From assembly GCF_001672775.1 (NCBI RefSeq), contig NZ_LZKJ01000173.1:1-64000 (forward strand): DNA of 64,000 bases, read 5' to 3'. The translations under genes were made by a program, and so were the position numbers. The notes beneath the pieces are model-generated. The model was not told the origin of the DNA and did no database searches. It was given only the letters and a program-made list of their open reading frames with translations. Within the stretch, counting starts at the first letter, position 1; every line of letters begins with the position of its first letter. This DNA is from Mycobacterium kyorinense. GTDB taxonomy: Bacteria > Actinomycetota > Actinomycetes > Mycobacteriales > Mycobacteriaceae. Below, one piece after another: positions 41,563-50,122 of the stretch.

Positions 41563-42321
41563 GTGACATTGCAGATCGACGACGAGAACAAGGTTCGCAC
41601 GCTGACCTTGAACCGGCCCGACGCGCTCAACGCGTTCAACGAGGCGCTCTACGACGCCACCGCTGAGGCGCTCCTGGCCGCCGCCGACGACCACGACGTC
41701 GCGGTGGTGCTGTTGACCGGGGCGGGGCGCGCCTTCAGCGCCGGAACCGATCTGGGGGAGATGCAGGCCAGAGTCACCAACCCGGACTTCACGCCGGGAA
41801 AGCACGGCTTCACCGGGCTGATCGACGCGCTGAGCGCGTTCCCCAAACCACTGATCTGCGCGGTGAACGGCGTCGGGGTCGGCATCGGCACCACCATCCT
41901 GGGCTACGCCGATCTGGCTTTCATGTCTTCGACTGCGCGACTGAAGTGCCCGTTCACCAGCCTTGGGGTGGCACCGGAGGCCGCGTCGTCGTATCTGCTG
42001 CCGCAGCTGGTCGGCCGGCAGAACGCCGCCTGGCTGCTGATGTCCTCGGAATGGGTGGACGCCGAGGAAGCGCTGCGGATGGGTCTGGTCTGGAAGGTGT
42101 GCGAGCCGTCGGATCTGCTCGCAGACGCGCGTCGGCACGCGGAAATCCTTGCCTCCCGCCCGATTTCGAGTCTGATGGCGGTCAAGCACACCATCGTCGA
42201 ACCGGTCCGCCCTGAAATCGCAGCGGCAAGCGCGCGCGAGAACGCCCACTTCGCCGAATTGATGGGCACTCAGGCCAACGCCGCGGCGCTGGCGGATTTC
42301 ACCGGCCGCCGCAGCGGTTGA
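41563..42321 (+). CDS. Enoyl-CoA hydratase/isomerase family protein
   Basis: A 252-aa crotonase-fold protein acting on acyl-CoA in beta-oxidation or a related pathway. Core motifs: RTLTLNRPDALNAFNEAL, GAGRAFSAGTDLGEM (oxyanion hole), KPLICAVNGVGVGIGTTI and DLAFMSSTARLKCPFTSLGVAPEAASS. The Glu of the second catalytic region lies in PEAASS. Start is uncertain: GTG 41563, ATG 41539 or ATG 41521; the later start avoids the hairpin. It follows the thioesterase and EthD-like genes on the same strand, so a small acyl-CoA group is likely. Confidence 0.88.
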   Translation: MTLQIDDENKVRTLTLNRPDALNAFNEALYDATAEALLAAADDHDVAVVLLTGAGRAFSAGTDLGEMQARVTNPDFTPGKHGFTGLIDALSAFPKPLICAVNGVGVGIGTTILGYADLAFMSSTARLKCPFTSLGVAPEAASSYLLPQLVGRQNAAWLLMSSEWVDAEEALRMGLVWKVCEPSDLLADARRHAEILASRPISSLMAVKHTIVEPVRPEIAAASARENAHFAELMGTQANAAALADFTGRRSG

Positions 42322-42322
42322 G

Positions 42323-42508
42323 TTAGCGCGCGGCGCTGGTTTCCAACTGCGCGGCAGCCTCGATAATCGCCCGCAGGTTGTGGCGGCAACGCCCGCAGTC
42401 CGCGCCTGCCCCGCAGGCCGCGGCCACTTCCTTGGAGGTTGACGCGCCGCACGCAACGACGTCGGCCACCGTCTGGCTGGTGGCCCCGACGCAGAGGCAC
42501 ACGTACAT
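42323..42508 (-). CDS. bfd: Bacterioferritin-associated ferredoxin
   Basis: A 61-aa [2Fe-2S] protein of the BFD family. The four ligand cysteines are in CLC near the N-terminus and CGRC near residue 38 (GADCGRCRHN). BFD donates electrons to mobilise iron from bacterioferritin. The ATG at 42508 is preceded by GGGTGG. It is divergent from bfrA, with two IdeR-like boxes between them, so storage and release are probably controlled together by iron. Confidence 0.9.
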   Translation of the reverse strand: MYVCLCVGATSQTVADVVACGASTSKEVAAACGAGADCGRCRHNLRAIIEAAAQLETSAAR

Positions 42509-42559
42509 CAACCCACCCCCGCCGAACGGGCGGAGGGACCGGACTGAACAGGCCTCATG

Positions 42560-42578
42560 TTAGTGCAGTCTAACCTAA
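42560..42578. promoter_or_regulatory. IdeR (iron) box 1, upstream of bfrA
   Basis: TTAGTGCAGTCTAACCTAA matches the IdeR consensus at 15 of 19 positions. It lies in the bfd-bfrA intergenic region (42509-42809) and is paired with a second box 24 bases downstream. In M. tuberculosis two IdeR boxes control bfrA. IdeR binding here is inferred from sequence only. Confidence 0.75.
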
Positions 42579-42583
42579 GTTGG

Positions 42584-42602
42584 TTAGTGGAGTCTAACCT
42601 AA
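42584..42602. promoter_or_regulatory. IdeR (iron) box 2, upstream of bfrA
   Basis: TTAGTGGAGTCTAACCTAA, differing from box 1 only at one base of the variable centre (C/G), again 15 of 19 to consensus. The two boxes are about 24 bases apart, so two dimers of IdeR could bind the same face or adjacent faces of the helix. Located between bfd and bfrA. Confidence 0.75.
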
Positions 42603-42809
42603 CCTGCAGGCGTGTTGAGCTGCGGTTTTACCCCCGGTCAGGCGCTGACAGCCAGCCGGCGCCCGCAACGCGCCGACGCCGGACAAATCATCGCGCCGGC
42701 GGCTCTACGCTGCATTAGATTGAATTCGGCATGACGTGTCGGGGGTTACAGCCCAACCCCTGACAGCCTCACGCAGCCCGACACTGACAGCTTGAAATAA
42801 GGAGCGATC

Positions 42810-43292
42810 ATGCAAGGTGATCCCGATGTTTTGCGCCTGCTCAACGAACAATTGACCAGTGAGCTCACCGCGATCAACCAATACTTCCTGCACTCGAAGA
42901 TGCAAGAAAATTGGGGCTTTACCGAACTGGCGGCCCACACCCGCGCAGAGTCGTTCGACGAAATGCGCCACGCAGAGATGGTGACCGATCGCATTTTGCT
43001 GCTCGACGGTTTGCCCAACTACCAGCGCATCGGGTCGTTGCGGGTTGGCCAGACGCTGCGCGAACAATTCGAGAGCGACTTGGCGATCGAATTCGATGTG
43101 CTGAACCGTCTCAAGCCCGGCATCGTCATGTGCCGCGAGCGACAAGACACCACCAGCGCGCAAATTCTGGAGAAGATCGTCGCCGACGAAGAAGATCACA
43201 TCGACTACCTGCAAACGCAACTGGAGCTGATGGATAAGCTCGGCGAGGCGCTCTACGCCGCGCAGTGCGTCGCTCGCCCGCCCACCACGTAA
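42810..43292 (+). CDS. bfrA: Bacterioferritin BfrA
   Basis: Haem-containing 24-mer iron-storage protein. The 160-aa product has ferroxidase residues Glu18, Glu51 and His54 and Met52 at the haem-binding position (ESFDEMRHAEMV). It is nearly identical to M. tuberculosis BfrA (159 aa). The 300-base region upstream carries the iron boxes described above and separates it from divergent bfd. AAGGAG lies 9 bases before the ATG. Confidence 0.97.
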   Translation: MQGDPDVLRLLNEQLTSELTAINQYFLHSKMQENWGFTELAAHTRAESFDEMRHAEMVTDRILLLDGLPNYQRIGSLRVGQTLREQFESDLAIEFDVLNRLKPGIVMCRERQDTTSAQILEKIVADEEDHIDYLQTQLELMDKLGEALYAAQCVARPPTT

Positions 43293-43331
43293 GCCGTCCA
43301 GGCGGCCTCGGGCCCCGATGGAAAGGCAGGC

Positions 43332-45392
43332 ATGACCGCAGCGACGGCGACGTCAGCCGCGGAAGCACCGCAGGGCAGCACGCTTGTCAGCCCGCGACGA
43401 CGCAACCTGATCTTTCTGGCGATCGTGCTGGGGATGCTGCTGGCAGCGCTCGACCAGACCATCGTGGCGACCGCGCTGCCGACCATCGTCGCCGACCTCG
43501 GCGGAGCCGGTCACCAGTCGTGGGTGGTCACCAGCTATCTACTGGCCTCGACGATCGTCACCGCCCTGGTGGGCAAACTGGGCGACCTTTTCGGCCGCAA
43601 AGCGGTATTCCAAGCCGCCGTAGTGTTTTTCGTCGTCGGCTCGGTGCTGTGCGGCCTGTCCCACACAATGGTCATGCTGGTGGGTTCCCGGGCGCTGCAG
43701 GGCATTGGTGGCGGCGGTCTGACCGTCACCGCCACCGCGCTGATCGGTGAAGTCATCCCGCTTCGGGAACGCGGCCGCTATCAGGGCGCGTTGGGGGCGG
43801 TATTCGGTGTCACCACGGTCGTCGGGCCACTGCTGGGCGGCTATTTCACCGACCACCTGACCTGGCGATGGGCGTTTTGGATCAACGTGCCGGTATCGGT
43901 GGTGGTGTTCTTCGTGGCCGCCGCGACCATCCCCGCGCTGGCCGAACGCGCCAAACCCGTCATCGACTACATCGGCATTGTTTTCGTCGGTCTCGGCGCC
44001 GCCGGCTTGACGTTGGCCACCAGCTGGGGCGGCACCACATACCCGTGGGGGTCCGCGACGATCATCGGCCTGTTCGTGGGCTCCGCCGTCGCGCTGGGCA
44101 TTTTCGTGTGGGTGGAAAGCCGGGCCGCCGCGCCGATCCTGCCGACCCGGCTCTTCGCCAGTCCGGTCTTCACCGTGTGCTGCATCCTGTCGTTCGTCGT
44201 CGGCTTCGCGATGCTGGGCGCGCTGACCTTCCTTCCTACTTATATGCAGTTCGTCGACGGCGTCTCGGCAACAGCCTCGGGGCTTCGCACGCTGCCGATG
44301 GTGGTCGGCATGTTGACCACGTCGATGACCAGCGGCATCCTGGTCGGCCGAACCGGGCGCTACAAGGTTTTTCCGATCGCCGGGACGGCGGTGATGGCGG
44401 TGGCATTCGTGTTGCTGTCCCGGATGGGCCCGTCGACGTCGGCGGTGCTGCAGTCGCTGTACCTGGTCATCCTGGGCGCCGGTATCGGATTGTGTATGCA
44501 AGTGCTGACGCTCATCGTGCAGAACACCTCGAGTTTCGACGACCTCGGCGTCGCCACCTCGGGTGTGACGTTCTTCCGCACGATCGGCAGTTCGTTCGGC
44601 GCCGCGATCTTCGGTTCGCTGTTCACCAATTTCCTGCAGGACAGGATGGGACCGGCCTTGCAGGCAAGCCGAGCGCCCGCCGCGGCGGCGAGTTCGCCGG
44701 CGGTGTTGCACCGGCTGCCGCCTGAGGTCGCTGCGCCGATCGTGACCGCCTACTCCGACTCACTGTCCATGGTCTTTTTGTGGGCGGCACCGGTGGCAGT
44801 GGTGGGATTTGTGTTGGCGCTTTTCCTCCGTGAGATTCCATTGCGCGACATCGGAAACAACGCCGCCGATCTCGGCGACGGATTTGCGATGCCGACTGCG
44901 CAGTCACCCGACGAGCTGCTGGAGGCCGCGATCGGGCGCATGCTGCAGGGCGCTCCCGGAATGCGACTGCGCAGCATCGCGATGCGGCCCGATTGCCCGC
45001 TGGATGCGGCCGGACTGTGGGCCGTCTTGCGGATCCACCGCTATGCGCGGCTGTTCGGGTCGGCACGGCTGACCGATATCGGCGACGACTTGGGGGTGCC
45101 CTACGAAGTCCTCGAGCCCGTCTTCGACGGCGTGGTCCGCGCCGGCTACGCCGCACGCGACATCGACCGCTTGTGGCTCACCGCGTCTGGTGTCCGACAG
45201 GTCGACTTCGTGTCCAATCTGATCCGTGACTGGATCGTCGACAAACTGACCCGGGCCCCCGGATTCCAGGGCCGACCGGACCGAGCCCAGGTCGAGGCCG
45301 CCCTCGACCGGATCTCCCACCGGGTTGTCGCCCAACGTGATTGGCACGAGGGTCGAGCGCAGCCGGCCATCGGCGCTAGGATCTCGCCATGA
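43332..45392 (+). CDS. DHA2/EmrB-type MFS exporter with C-terminal winged-helix-like tail (Rv1877-like)
   Basis: A 686-aa 14-helix drug/proton antiporter-type MFS protein. The N-terminal motif AALDQTIVATALPTIVADLGG and GKLGDLFGRKAVFQAAVV match the EmrB/QacA group. The last 150 residues, from about 535, are cytoplasmic and resemble a MarR-like winged helix: LTDIGDDLGVPYEVLEPVFD then AGYAARDIDRLWLTASGVRQ. Such a fused regulator-like domain is unusual for an exporter. It overlaps the next gene's ATG (ATGA). Collinear with Rv1877 (similar length). Substrate unknown. Confidence 0.9.
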   Translation: MTAATATSAAEAPQGSTLVSPRRRNLIFLAIVLGMLLAALDQTIVATALPTIVADLGGAGHQSWVVTSYLLASTIVTALVGKLGDLFGRKAVFQAAVVFFVVGSVLCGLSHTMVMLVGSRALQGIGGGGLTVTATALIGEVIPLRERGRYQGALGAVFGVTTVVGPLLGGYFTDHLTWRWAFWINVPVSVVVFFVAAATIPALAERAKPVIDYIGIVFVGLGAAGLTLATSWGGTTYPWGSATIIGLFVGSAVALGIFVWVESRAAAPILPTRLFASPVFTVCCILSFVVGFAMLGALTFLPTYMQFVDGVSATASGLRTLPMVVGMLTTSMTSGILVGRTGRYKVFPIAGTAVMAVAFVLLSRMGPSTSAVLQSLYLVILGAGIGLCMQVLTLIVQNTSSFDDLGVATSGVTFFRTIGSSFGAAIFGSLFTNFLQDRMGPALQASRAPAAAASSPAVLHRLPPEVAAPIVTAYSDSLSMVFLWAAPVAVVGFVLALFLREIPLRDIGNNAADLGDGFAMPTAQSPDELLEAAIGRMLQGAPGMRLRSIAMRPDCPLDAAGLWAVLRIHRYARLFGSARLTDIGDDLGVPYEVLEPVFDGVVRAGYAARDIDRLWLTASGVRQVDFVSNLIRDWIVDKLTRAPGFQGRPDRAQVEAALDRISHRVVAQRDWHEGRAQPAIGARISP

Positions 45393-45883
45393 GCCGAATC
45401 GGAGCATTCGCTGACGACGACCTGGCCGGCTGGTTCGTGAAATCTCCCGAACTCGGCGGTGCCATCGGCGCGTTCAGCGACGCCGTCTACAACCGCAACC
45501 GCCTGCCGATGCGCACGCGCGAACTCGCGCGCGTCGTGATCGCCCACGACAACGAATGCGCGGTGTGCCTCAACACCCGCGACGGCGACGGGCCGGCCGC
45601 CGGTGTGGACGAAGAGCTCTACGACCACGCGTTGGAATGGCGCACCTGGCCGGGCTACAGCGAACAGGAGCGACTGGCCGCCGAATTCGCGCACCGATTC
45701 GCCACCGAACACACCGTGTTGCGCGACGACGAAGACTTCTGGGCCCGCGCCAGCGAGCACTTCTCCGAGGAACTGCTGACCGACCTGGCGCTGTCGTGCG
45801 CGCTGTGGGTCGGCATGGGGCGAGTGCTGCGCACGTTGGACATCGGCCAAACCTGCAAGTTCACCTTGCCCAGCCGGGCCTGA
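45389..45883 (+). CDS. Carboxymuconolactone decarboxylase/AhpD-like family protein
   Basis: A 164-aa helical protein of the CMD superfamily (AhpD-like fold). The thiol motif appears as ECAVCLNTRDGD (CxxC), preceded by RTRELARVVIAHDN. The gene overlaps the MFS stop by 4 bases (ATGA), pointing to translational coupling. The CxxC suggests redox or peroxidase activity, but family members vary. GlnA3 begins 10 bases after its stop. Confidence 0.85.
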   Translation: MSRIGAFADDDLAGWFVKSPELGGAIGAFSDAVYNRNRLPMRTRELARVVIAHDNECAVCLNTRDGDGPAAGVDEELYDHALEWRTWPGYSEQERLAAEFAHRFATEHTVLRDDEDFWARASEHFSEELLTDLALSCALWVGMGRVLRTLDIGQTCKFTLPSRA

Positions 45884-45893
45884 CCCTCGACGC

Positions 45894-47246
45894 GTGACCA
45901 CCACTCCGCTTGCCGCCGCGGCGATCGCCCAGTTGGAGGCCAAAGGGGTGGACGTCGTCATCGGCACCGCGGTCAACCCGGCCGGGCTGATGCAGGCCAA
46001 GGCCGTGCCGATACGACGGTCCAACGCCTTCGCCGACCCCGGTTTGGGCGCCAGCCTGGTTTGGCATGCCTTCGCTATCGACCACAGCGGCATCGCCTTC
46101 AGCGACAACATCGGCGTGGTCGGCGATCACCGCGTCAGGATCGACTTGTCGGCCTTACGGGTCATCGGGGACGGGTTGGCGTGGGCGCCGGCGGGGTTTT
46201 TCGAGCAGGACGGGACACCGTTTCCCGGCTGCAGCCGCGGCACCCTGACGCGTGTCGAGGCCGCGCTTGCCGAGAACGGCATCGAGGCGGTGGTCGGCCA
46301 TGAAATCGAATTCGTCCTGGTCACACCCGACGGCAACCGGCTGCCGTCGACGATGTGGGCACAGTACGGGCTTGCCGGTGTGCTTGAGTTCGAGGCGTTC
46401 GTGCACGACGTCATTGCGACGGCGACCGCGGCCGGTGTCGGAATCGAGCAGTTTCACCCCGAGTACGGCGTCAACCAGTTCGAGATTTCGCTGACACCGC
46501 AATCACCGGTGGAAGCGGCCGACCAACTGGCGCTGTGCCGCATCATCATTGGCCGGGTGGCGCGCCGACATGGGCTGCGGGTCAGCCTGTCACCGGCACC
46601 GTTCGCCGACAGCGTGGGATCTGGTGCCCATCAGCATTTTTCATTGTCCAATGCCGAGGGCCCACTGTTCTCCGACGGTTCTGCGGCCCACGGCATGACG
46701 CCCGCGGGCGAAAACGCGTTGGCGGGCCTGCTTCGCGGCCTACCCGACGCCCAGGCCATCCTGTGCGGATCGATCGTGTCCGGACTGCGGATGCGGCCCG
46801 GCAATTGGGCGGGCGCGTACGCCTGCTGGGGCGCCGAGAACCGGGAAGCAGCCGTTCGATTCATCCGCGGCGGACCGGCCAACCCGTACGGCGGAAACGT
46901 GGAGGTGAAAGTCGTTGACCCGTCGGCCAACCCGTACTTTGCCTCGGCGGCGATCCTCGGGTTGGCGTTGCACGGAATCAGGAAAAAGACCACACTGCCA
47001 CCGGAAACCACTGTGGATCCCGCGACGCTGTCCGACGCGTACCGCGACCACGCGGGTATCGTGCGACTGCCCGAATCACAAGCGGAAGCGATTGCCGCAC
47101 TTGACGGTTCAACTCGGCTACGAAGAATCCTCGGTGATCTGGCCGTGGACCTGGTTGTCGCGGTGCGCCGATTGGAGGACCAGCGCTACGCCGGTTTGGA
47201 CCCTGAAGAGCTGACGGCGAAGTTCCGCATGGCCTGGAGCGTCTGA
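45894..47246 (+). CDS. glnA3: Glutamine synthetase-like GlnA3
   Basis: A 450-aa glutamine-synthetase-family protein. Catalytic-region motifs are AENGIEAVVGHEIEFVL (Mg-binding E-x-E), NQFEISLTPQSP, SVGSGAHQHFSL, and the late NPYGGNVEVKVVDPSANPYFA. Mycobacterial GlnA3 does not act as the main ammonia-assimilating synthetase; recent work describes gamma-glutamylation of polyamines by this protein. The start is GTG 45894. The amidohydrolase starts 2 bases after its stop, suggesting linked function. Confidence 0.93.
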   Translation: MTTTPLAAAAIAQLEAKGVDVVIGTAVNPAGLMQAKAVPIRRSNAFADPGLGASLVWHAFAIDHSGIAFSDNIGVVGDHRVRIDLSALRVIGDGLAWAPAGFFEQDGTPFPGCSRGTLTRVEAALAENGIEAVVGHEIEFVLVTPDGNRLPSTMWAQYGLAGVLEFEAFVHDVIATATAAGVGIEQFHPEYGVNQFEISLTPQSPVEAADQLALCRIIIGRVARRHGLRVSLSPAPFADSVGSGAHQHFSLSNAEGPLFSDGSAAHGMTPAGENALAGLLRGLPDAQAILCGSIVSGLRMRPGNWAGAYACWGAENREAAVRFIRGGPANPYGGNVEVKVVDPSANPYFASAAILGLALHGIRKKTTLPPETTVDPATLSDAYRDHAGIVRLPESQAEAIAALDGSTRLRRILGDLAVDLVVAVRRLEDQRYAGLDPEELTAKFRMAWSV

Positions 47247-47248
47247 CA

Positions 47249-48382
47249 ATGCCCGCCGCCGGCGACTCTGCGCTGGCGCGCCAGATCGCCGAGGTGCCGT
47301 TGATCGATCAGCATGTCCACGGCTGCTGGCTTGCGGCGGGGGACCGGCGGCGGTTCGAAAACGGCCTGAACGAGGCCAACACCGAACCGCTTGCCGATTT
47401 CGATTCTGGATTCGACTCGCAGCTCGGATTTGCCGTCCGCGCCCACTGCGCGCCGCTCCTCGGCTTGGCCAAACACGCTGAGGCAGATGACTATTGGCAG
47501 CGCCGCAGCCAATTCAGCGAACTCGATTTGGCCCGGCTTTTCCTGCCCGCCGCCGGGGTCACCCACTGGCTGGTAGACACCGGTTTGGAGGGAGTCGCCG
47601 GCGTCGACCAACTCGCCGAGCTGTCCGCAGGTCGCGCACGTGAGGTGGTTCGCCTCGAGCAGGTGGCCGAGCAGGCAGCGCAGGCCCCGGGTGACTATGC
47701 GACGGCGTTCGAAGAGATTCTGCATCGGCGTGCGGCGAACGCGGTCGGCACCAAGTCCGTGCTCGCTTATCGCGGGGGATTCGACGGCGACCTCACTGAG
47801 CCTACGGCCGCGCAGGTCGCCGAGGCCGCCGCCCGGTGGCGGGACAGCGGTGGCGTTCGGCTCTCCGACCGGGTGCTGTTGCGGTTCGGGCTGCATCAGG
47901 CGCTGCGGCTGGGCAAGCCACTGCAATTGCATGTCGGCTTCGGCGACCGCGACTGCGATCTGCACAAGACCAATCCGCTGTATTTGCTCGATTTTCTGCG
48001 CCAGTCCGGTGACACTCCGATCGTGCTGCTGCATTGCTATCCCTACGAGCGGGAAGCGGGCTATCTGGCGCAGGCCTTCAACAACGTCTACCTCGACGGC
48101 GGGCTGAGCATCAACCATCTGGGTGCCCGGGGGCCCGCGTTCATCGCCCGGTTGCTGGAGCTGGCGCCGTTCCGCAAGATCGTCTATTCCTCGGACGCTT
48201 TCGGGCCGGCAGAGTTGCACTTCCTCGGCGCCATGCTGTGGCGCAACGGTATTCACCGGGTACTCAGCCGTTTCGTGGCCGACGGCGACTGGAGCGAGTC
48301 CGACGCCACCCGGGTGGTCGATGTGATCGCATACGCCAATGCGGCCCGCATCTACCAGCTTGATGCCGCCGACCGGGTATAA
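47249..48382 (+). CDS. Amidohydrolase family protein (Rv1879-like)
   Basis: A 377-aa metal-dependent amidohydrolase, TIM-barrel type. Features include IDQHVHGCW near the N-terminus (HxH motif), a central LQLHVGFGD and LLHCYPYERE with metal-site histidines, and the late IVYSSDAFG Asp. It is tightly linked to glnA3, so it may remove the gamma-glutamyl group from a product of GlnA3; this is inference. Matches M. tuberculosis Rv1879 in position and length. Confidence 0.9.
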   Translation: MPAAGDSALARQIAEVPLIDQHVHGCWLAAGDRRRFENGLNEANTEPLADFDSGFDSQLGFAVRAHCAPLLGLAKHAEADDYWQRRSQFSELDLARLFLPAAGVTHWLVDTGLEGVAGVDQLAELSAGRAREVVRLEQVAEQAAQAPGDYATAFEEILHRRAANAVGTKSVLAYRGGFDGDLTEPTAAQVAEAAARWRDSGGVRLSDRVLLRFGLHQALRLGKPLQLHVGFGDRDCDLHKTNPLYLLDFLRQSGDTPIVLLHCYPYEREAGYLAQAFNNVYLDGGLSINHLGARGPAFIARLLELAPFRKIVYSSDAFGPAELHFLGAMLWRNGIHRVLSRFVADGDWSESDATRVVDVIAYANAARIYQLDAADRV

Positions 48383-48411
48383 GAATCGCCGACCCGGGGT
48401 ATAGACCCGAC

Positions 48412-49245
48412 GTGGCCGGCCTCGGTGATGTGCTGGAGTGGGCCCGCACGCAAGTGGCGTCGCGGGTGCCCAAGGCCGACCTCGACCAGCGCGATCCCGA
48501 CTACATCCGCGACCAGCTGCCAGGCACGTGGCTGCTGGCGTCGCTGTACTTCCGCGCCGACGTGCGCGGCCTGGATCGGATTCCCGCCGAGGGGCCGGTG
48601 CTGCTGGTCGGCAATCACAGCGGCGGCAACGTGCCACCCGACACGTTCGTGTTCACGCTGGCATTCTGCTCCTACTTCGGGGTCGAGCGGCCGTTTTACC
48701 AGCTGGCGCACAACCTCGTCGTCTCCGCACCGCCGCTGGGCTGGCTGCGCAAGTTCGGCACCGTCGCCGCTAACCACGAAAATGCCCGGTTGGCACTGGA
48801 ATCCGGTGCGGCGCTGCTGGTGTATCCCGGCGGCGACTACGAAGTGTTCCGGCCGTCCTGGGAGCGGCACACCGTCGACTTCGGTGGTCGCATGGGCTAT
48901 GTGCGGCTGGCCCGCGAGGCCGGTGTGCCGATCGTTCCCGTCGCCAGTGTCGGCGGCCAGGAGACCGCGTTGTTCCTCAACCGCGGGCAGTGGCTGGCCA
49001 AGCTGTTGATGGCGGATAAGTTGCTGCGGCTCAAGAGCATCCCGATATCGCTCGCACTGCCGTGGGGGCTGAATATCAGCGATCTCGCCGGCCATCTTCC
49101 GCTGCCGGCAAAGATCACGGTCGAGGTGCAGGAGCCCATCGACGTCGACGGCGACGACCAGGCGGTGCACGACAAGGTGATGGCCAGTTTGCAGGGCGGC
49201 GTCGACCGACTGGCCGCCGAGCGTCGATTCCCGGTGATCGGCTGA
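48412..49245 (+). CDS. PlsC-like acyltransferase
   Basis: A 277-aa lysophospholipid-acyltransferase-like protein. The acceptor/catalytic motif reads VGNHSGGNVPPDTFVFTLAF, a variant of NHxxxxD with a longer gap as in a mycobacterial subgroup; LVYPGGDYEVFRPSWERHTV is the second block. Start is GTG 48412. Its stop overlaps the ATG of the SRPBCC gene (TGATG), so they are coupled. It starts a block of genes with no counterpart recalled between Rv1879 and Rv1880c in M. tuberculosis. Confidence 0.85.
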   Translation: MAGLGDVLEWARTQVASRVPKADLDQRDPDYIRDQLPGTWLLASLYFRADVRGLDRIPAEGPVLLVGNHSGGNVPPDTFVFTLAFCSYFGVERPFYQLAHNLVVSAPPLGWLRKFGTVAANHENARLALESGAALLVYPGGDYEVFRPSWERHTVDFGGRMGYVRLAREAGVPIVPVASVGGQETALFLNRGQWLAKLLMADKLLRLKSIPISLALPWGLNISDLAGHLPLPAKITVEVQEPIDVDGDDQAVHDKVMASLQGGVDRLAAERRFPVIG

Positions 49246-49682
49246 TGCGCGTCGAACGCCGATGTGTGATCGACGCCGACCGCGGCGCGGTGTGGAAATT
49301 CGTCAGCGATCCGGACTGCTACCCGTCGTTTATGACCAGTCTGGAGCGCTGGGAAAACGCGAACGAGCAGCCCGCGGGTATCGGGGCCCGCTACACCGTG
49401 CACTGGAAGATCGGCTCGGTGCCCGTCGGTGGGCTGGTCGAGGTGGTTGAGTTCGACGAGGCCCGGGACTTGGCGTGGGTCAGCATCACCGGCGGCGTCA
49501 ACCAGCGTGGCCGGATCCGGCTGCGCGACGCGGGGGAGGGCCGGACGAAGGCGACGTTTCGGCTGTCCTACCAGGTGCCCGGCGGAATCCTGGGCTACAT
49601 CGCCGATCGCGTCGCCGTACGCCAGGTCGGCCGCACCCTGGCCGCAACCCTGAAACGGCTCAAAGGACTCGTCGAGTCCTAG
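49245..49682 (+). CDS. SRPBCC (polyketide cyclase-like) protein
   Basis: A 145-aa small START/SRPBCC-fold protein. N-terminus MRVERRCVIDADRGAVWKFVSDPDCYPSFM is characteristic, and GLVEVVEFDEARDLAWVSITG with FRLSYQVPGG follow. These bind hydrophobic ligands, often acyl or lipid. ATG overlaps the acyltransferase stop. Its 3' end overlaps the convergent NTF2-like gene by 4 bases. Confidence 0.88.
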   Translation: MRVERRCVIDADRGAVWKFVSDPDCYPSFMTSLERWENANEQPAGIGARYTVHWKIGSVPVGGLVEVVEFDEARDLAWVSITGGVNQRGRIRLRDAGEGRTKATFRLSYQVPGGILGYIADRVAVRQVGRTLAATLKRLKGLVES

Positions 49683-50122
49683 ATCAGGCCCGTCGCGTCG
49701 AAGATCCACGACGTGTCGGTCCCGGCCAGGTCCTCCATCCAGGTGGCCGGCGCCTGGCTGACCATCGAGCCCATGTCCCAATAGTCCTTCCACAGCGTGA
49801 CTTTGCCGTCGTGGACCTGATGCACGCTGACGAACTTGAGCAGTGCCGTCTCGCCGCTGTGCCAGCGCCACGTCTCGGAGTGTTCGTACATCACGTCGGC
49901 GCCGTTAGACACCAGCACACCGTCGTGATTCTCGTAGTGCGCCAGCGCCTCCAGGCCGACCTTGAGACGCTTGACGATGTCGTCGGGACCGCGCGCGGCC
50001 GCCGTCGGCCCCACCGGCATGTCGACATAGATGCAGTCGTCCGACAGAAACGTCTTGATGCAATCCCAGTCCCGCTGTGACAGCGCCTGCCACAGCTTCA
50101 GTACTGCCTCGTCAACCGACAT
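49679..50122 (-). CDS. SnoaL/NTF2-like protein
   Basis: A 147-aa cone-fold protein of the NTF2-like family (limonene-epoxide hydrolase/SnoaL type). The N-terminus aligns with MSVDEAVLKLWQALSQRDWD then IKTFLSDDCIYVDMP; WRWHSGETALLKFVSVHQV is further typical. ATG 50122 has AAAGGTG upstream; an in-frame GTG 50134 is possible. It overlaps the amidohydrolase downstream stop, showing tandem transcription with it. Ligand unknown. Confidence 0.85.
   Translation of the reverse strand: MSVDEAVLKLWQALSQRDWDCIKTFLSDDCIYVDMPVGPTAAARGPDDIVKRLKVGLEALAHYENHDGVLVSNGADVMYEHSETWRWHSGETALLKFVSVHQVHDGKVTLWKDYWDMGSMVSQAPATWMEDLAGTDTSWIFDATGLI

Noticed and set aside
47186..48637. 483-codon frame opposite the Rv1879-like amidohydrolase
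   Set aside because: Arg/Gln/Gly-rich translation opposite conserved motifs of the sense gene.
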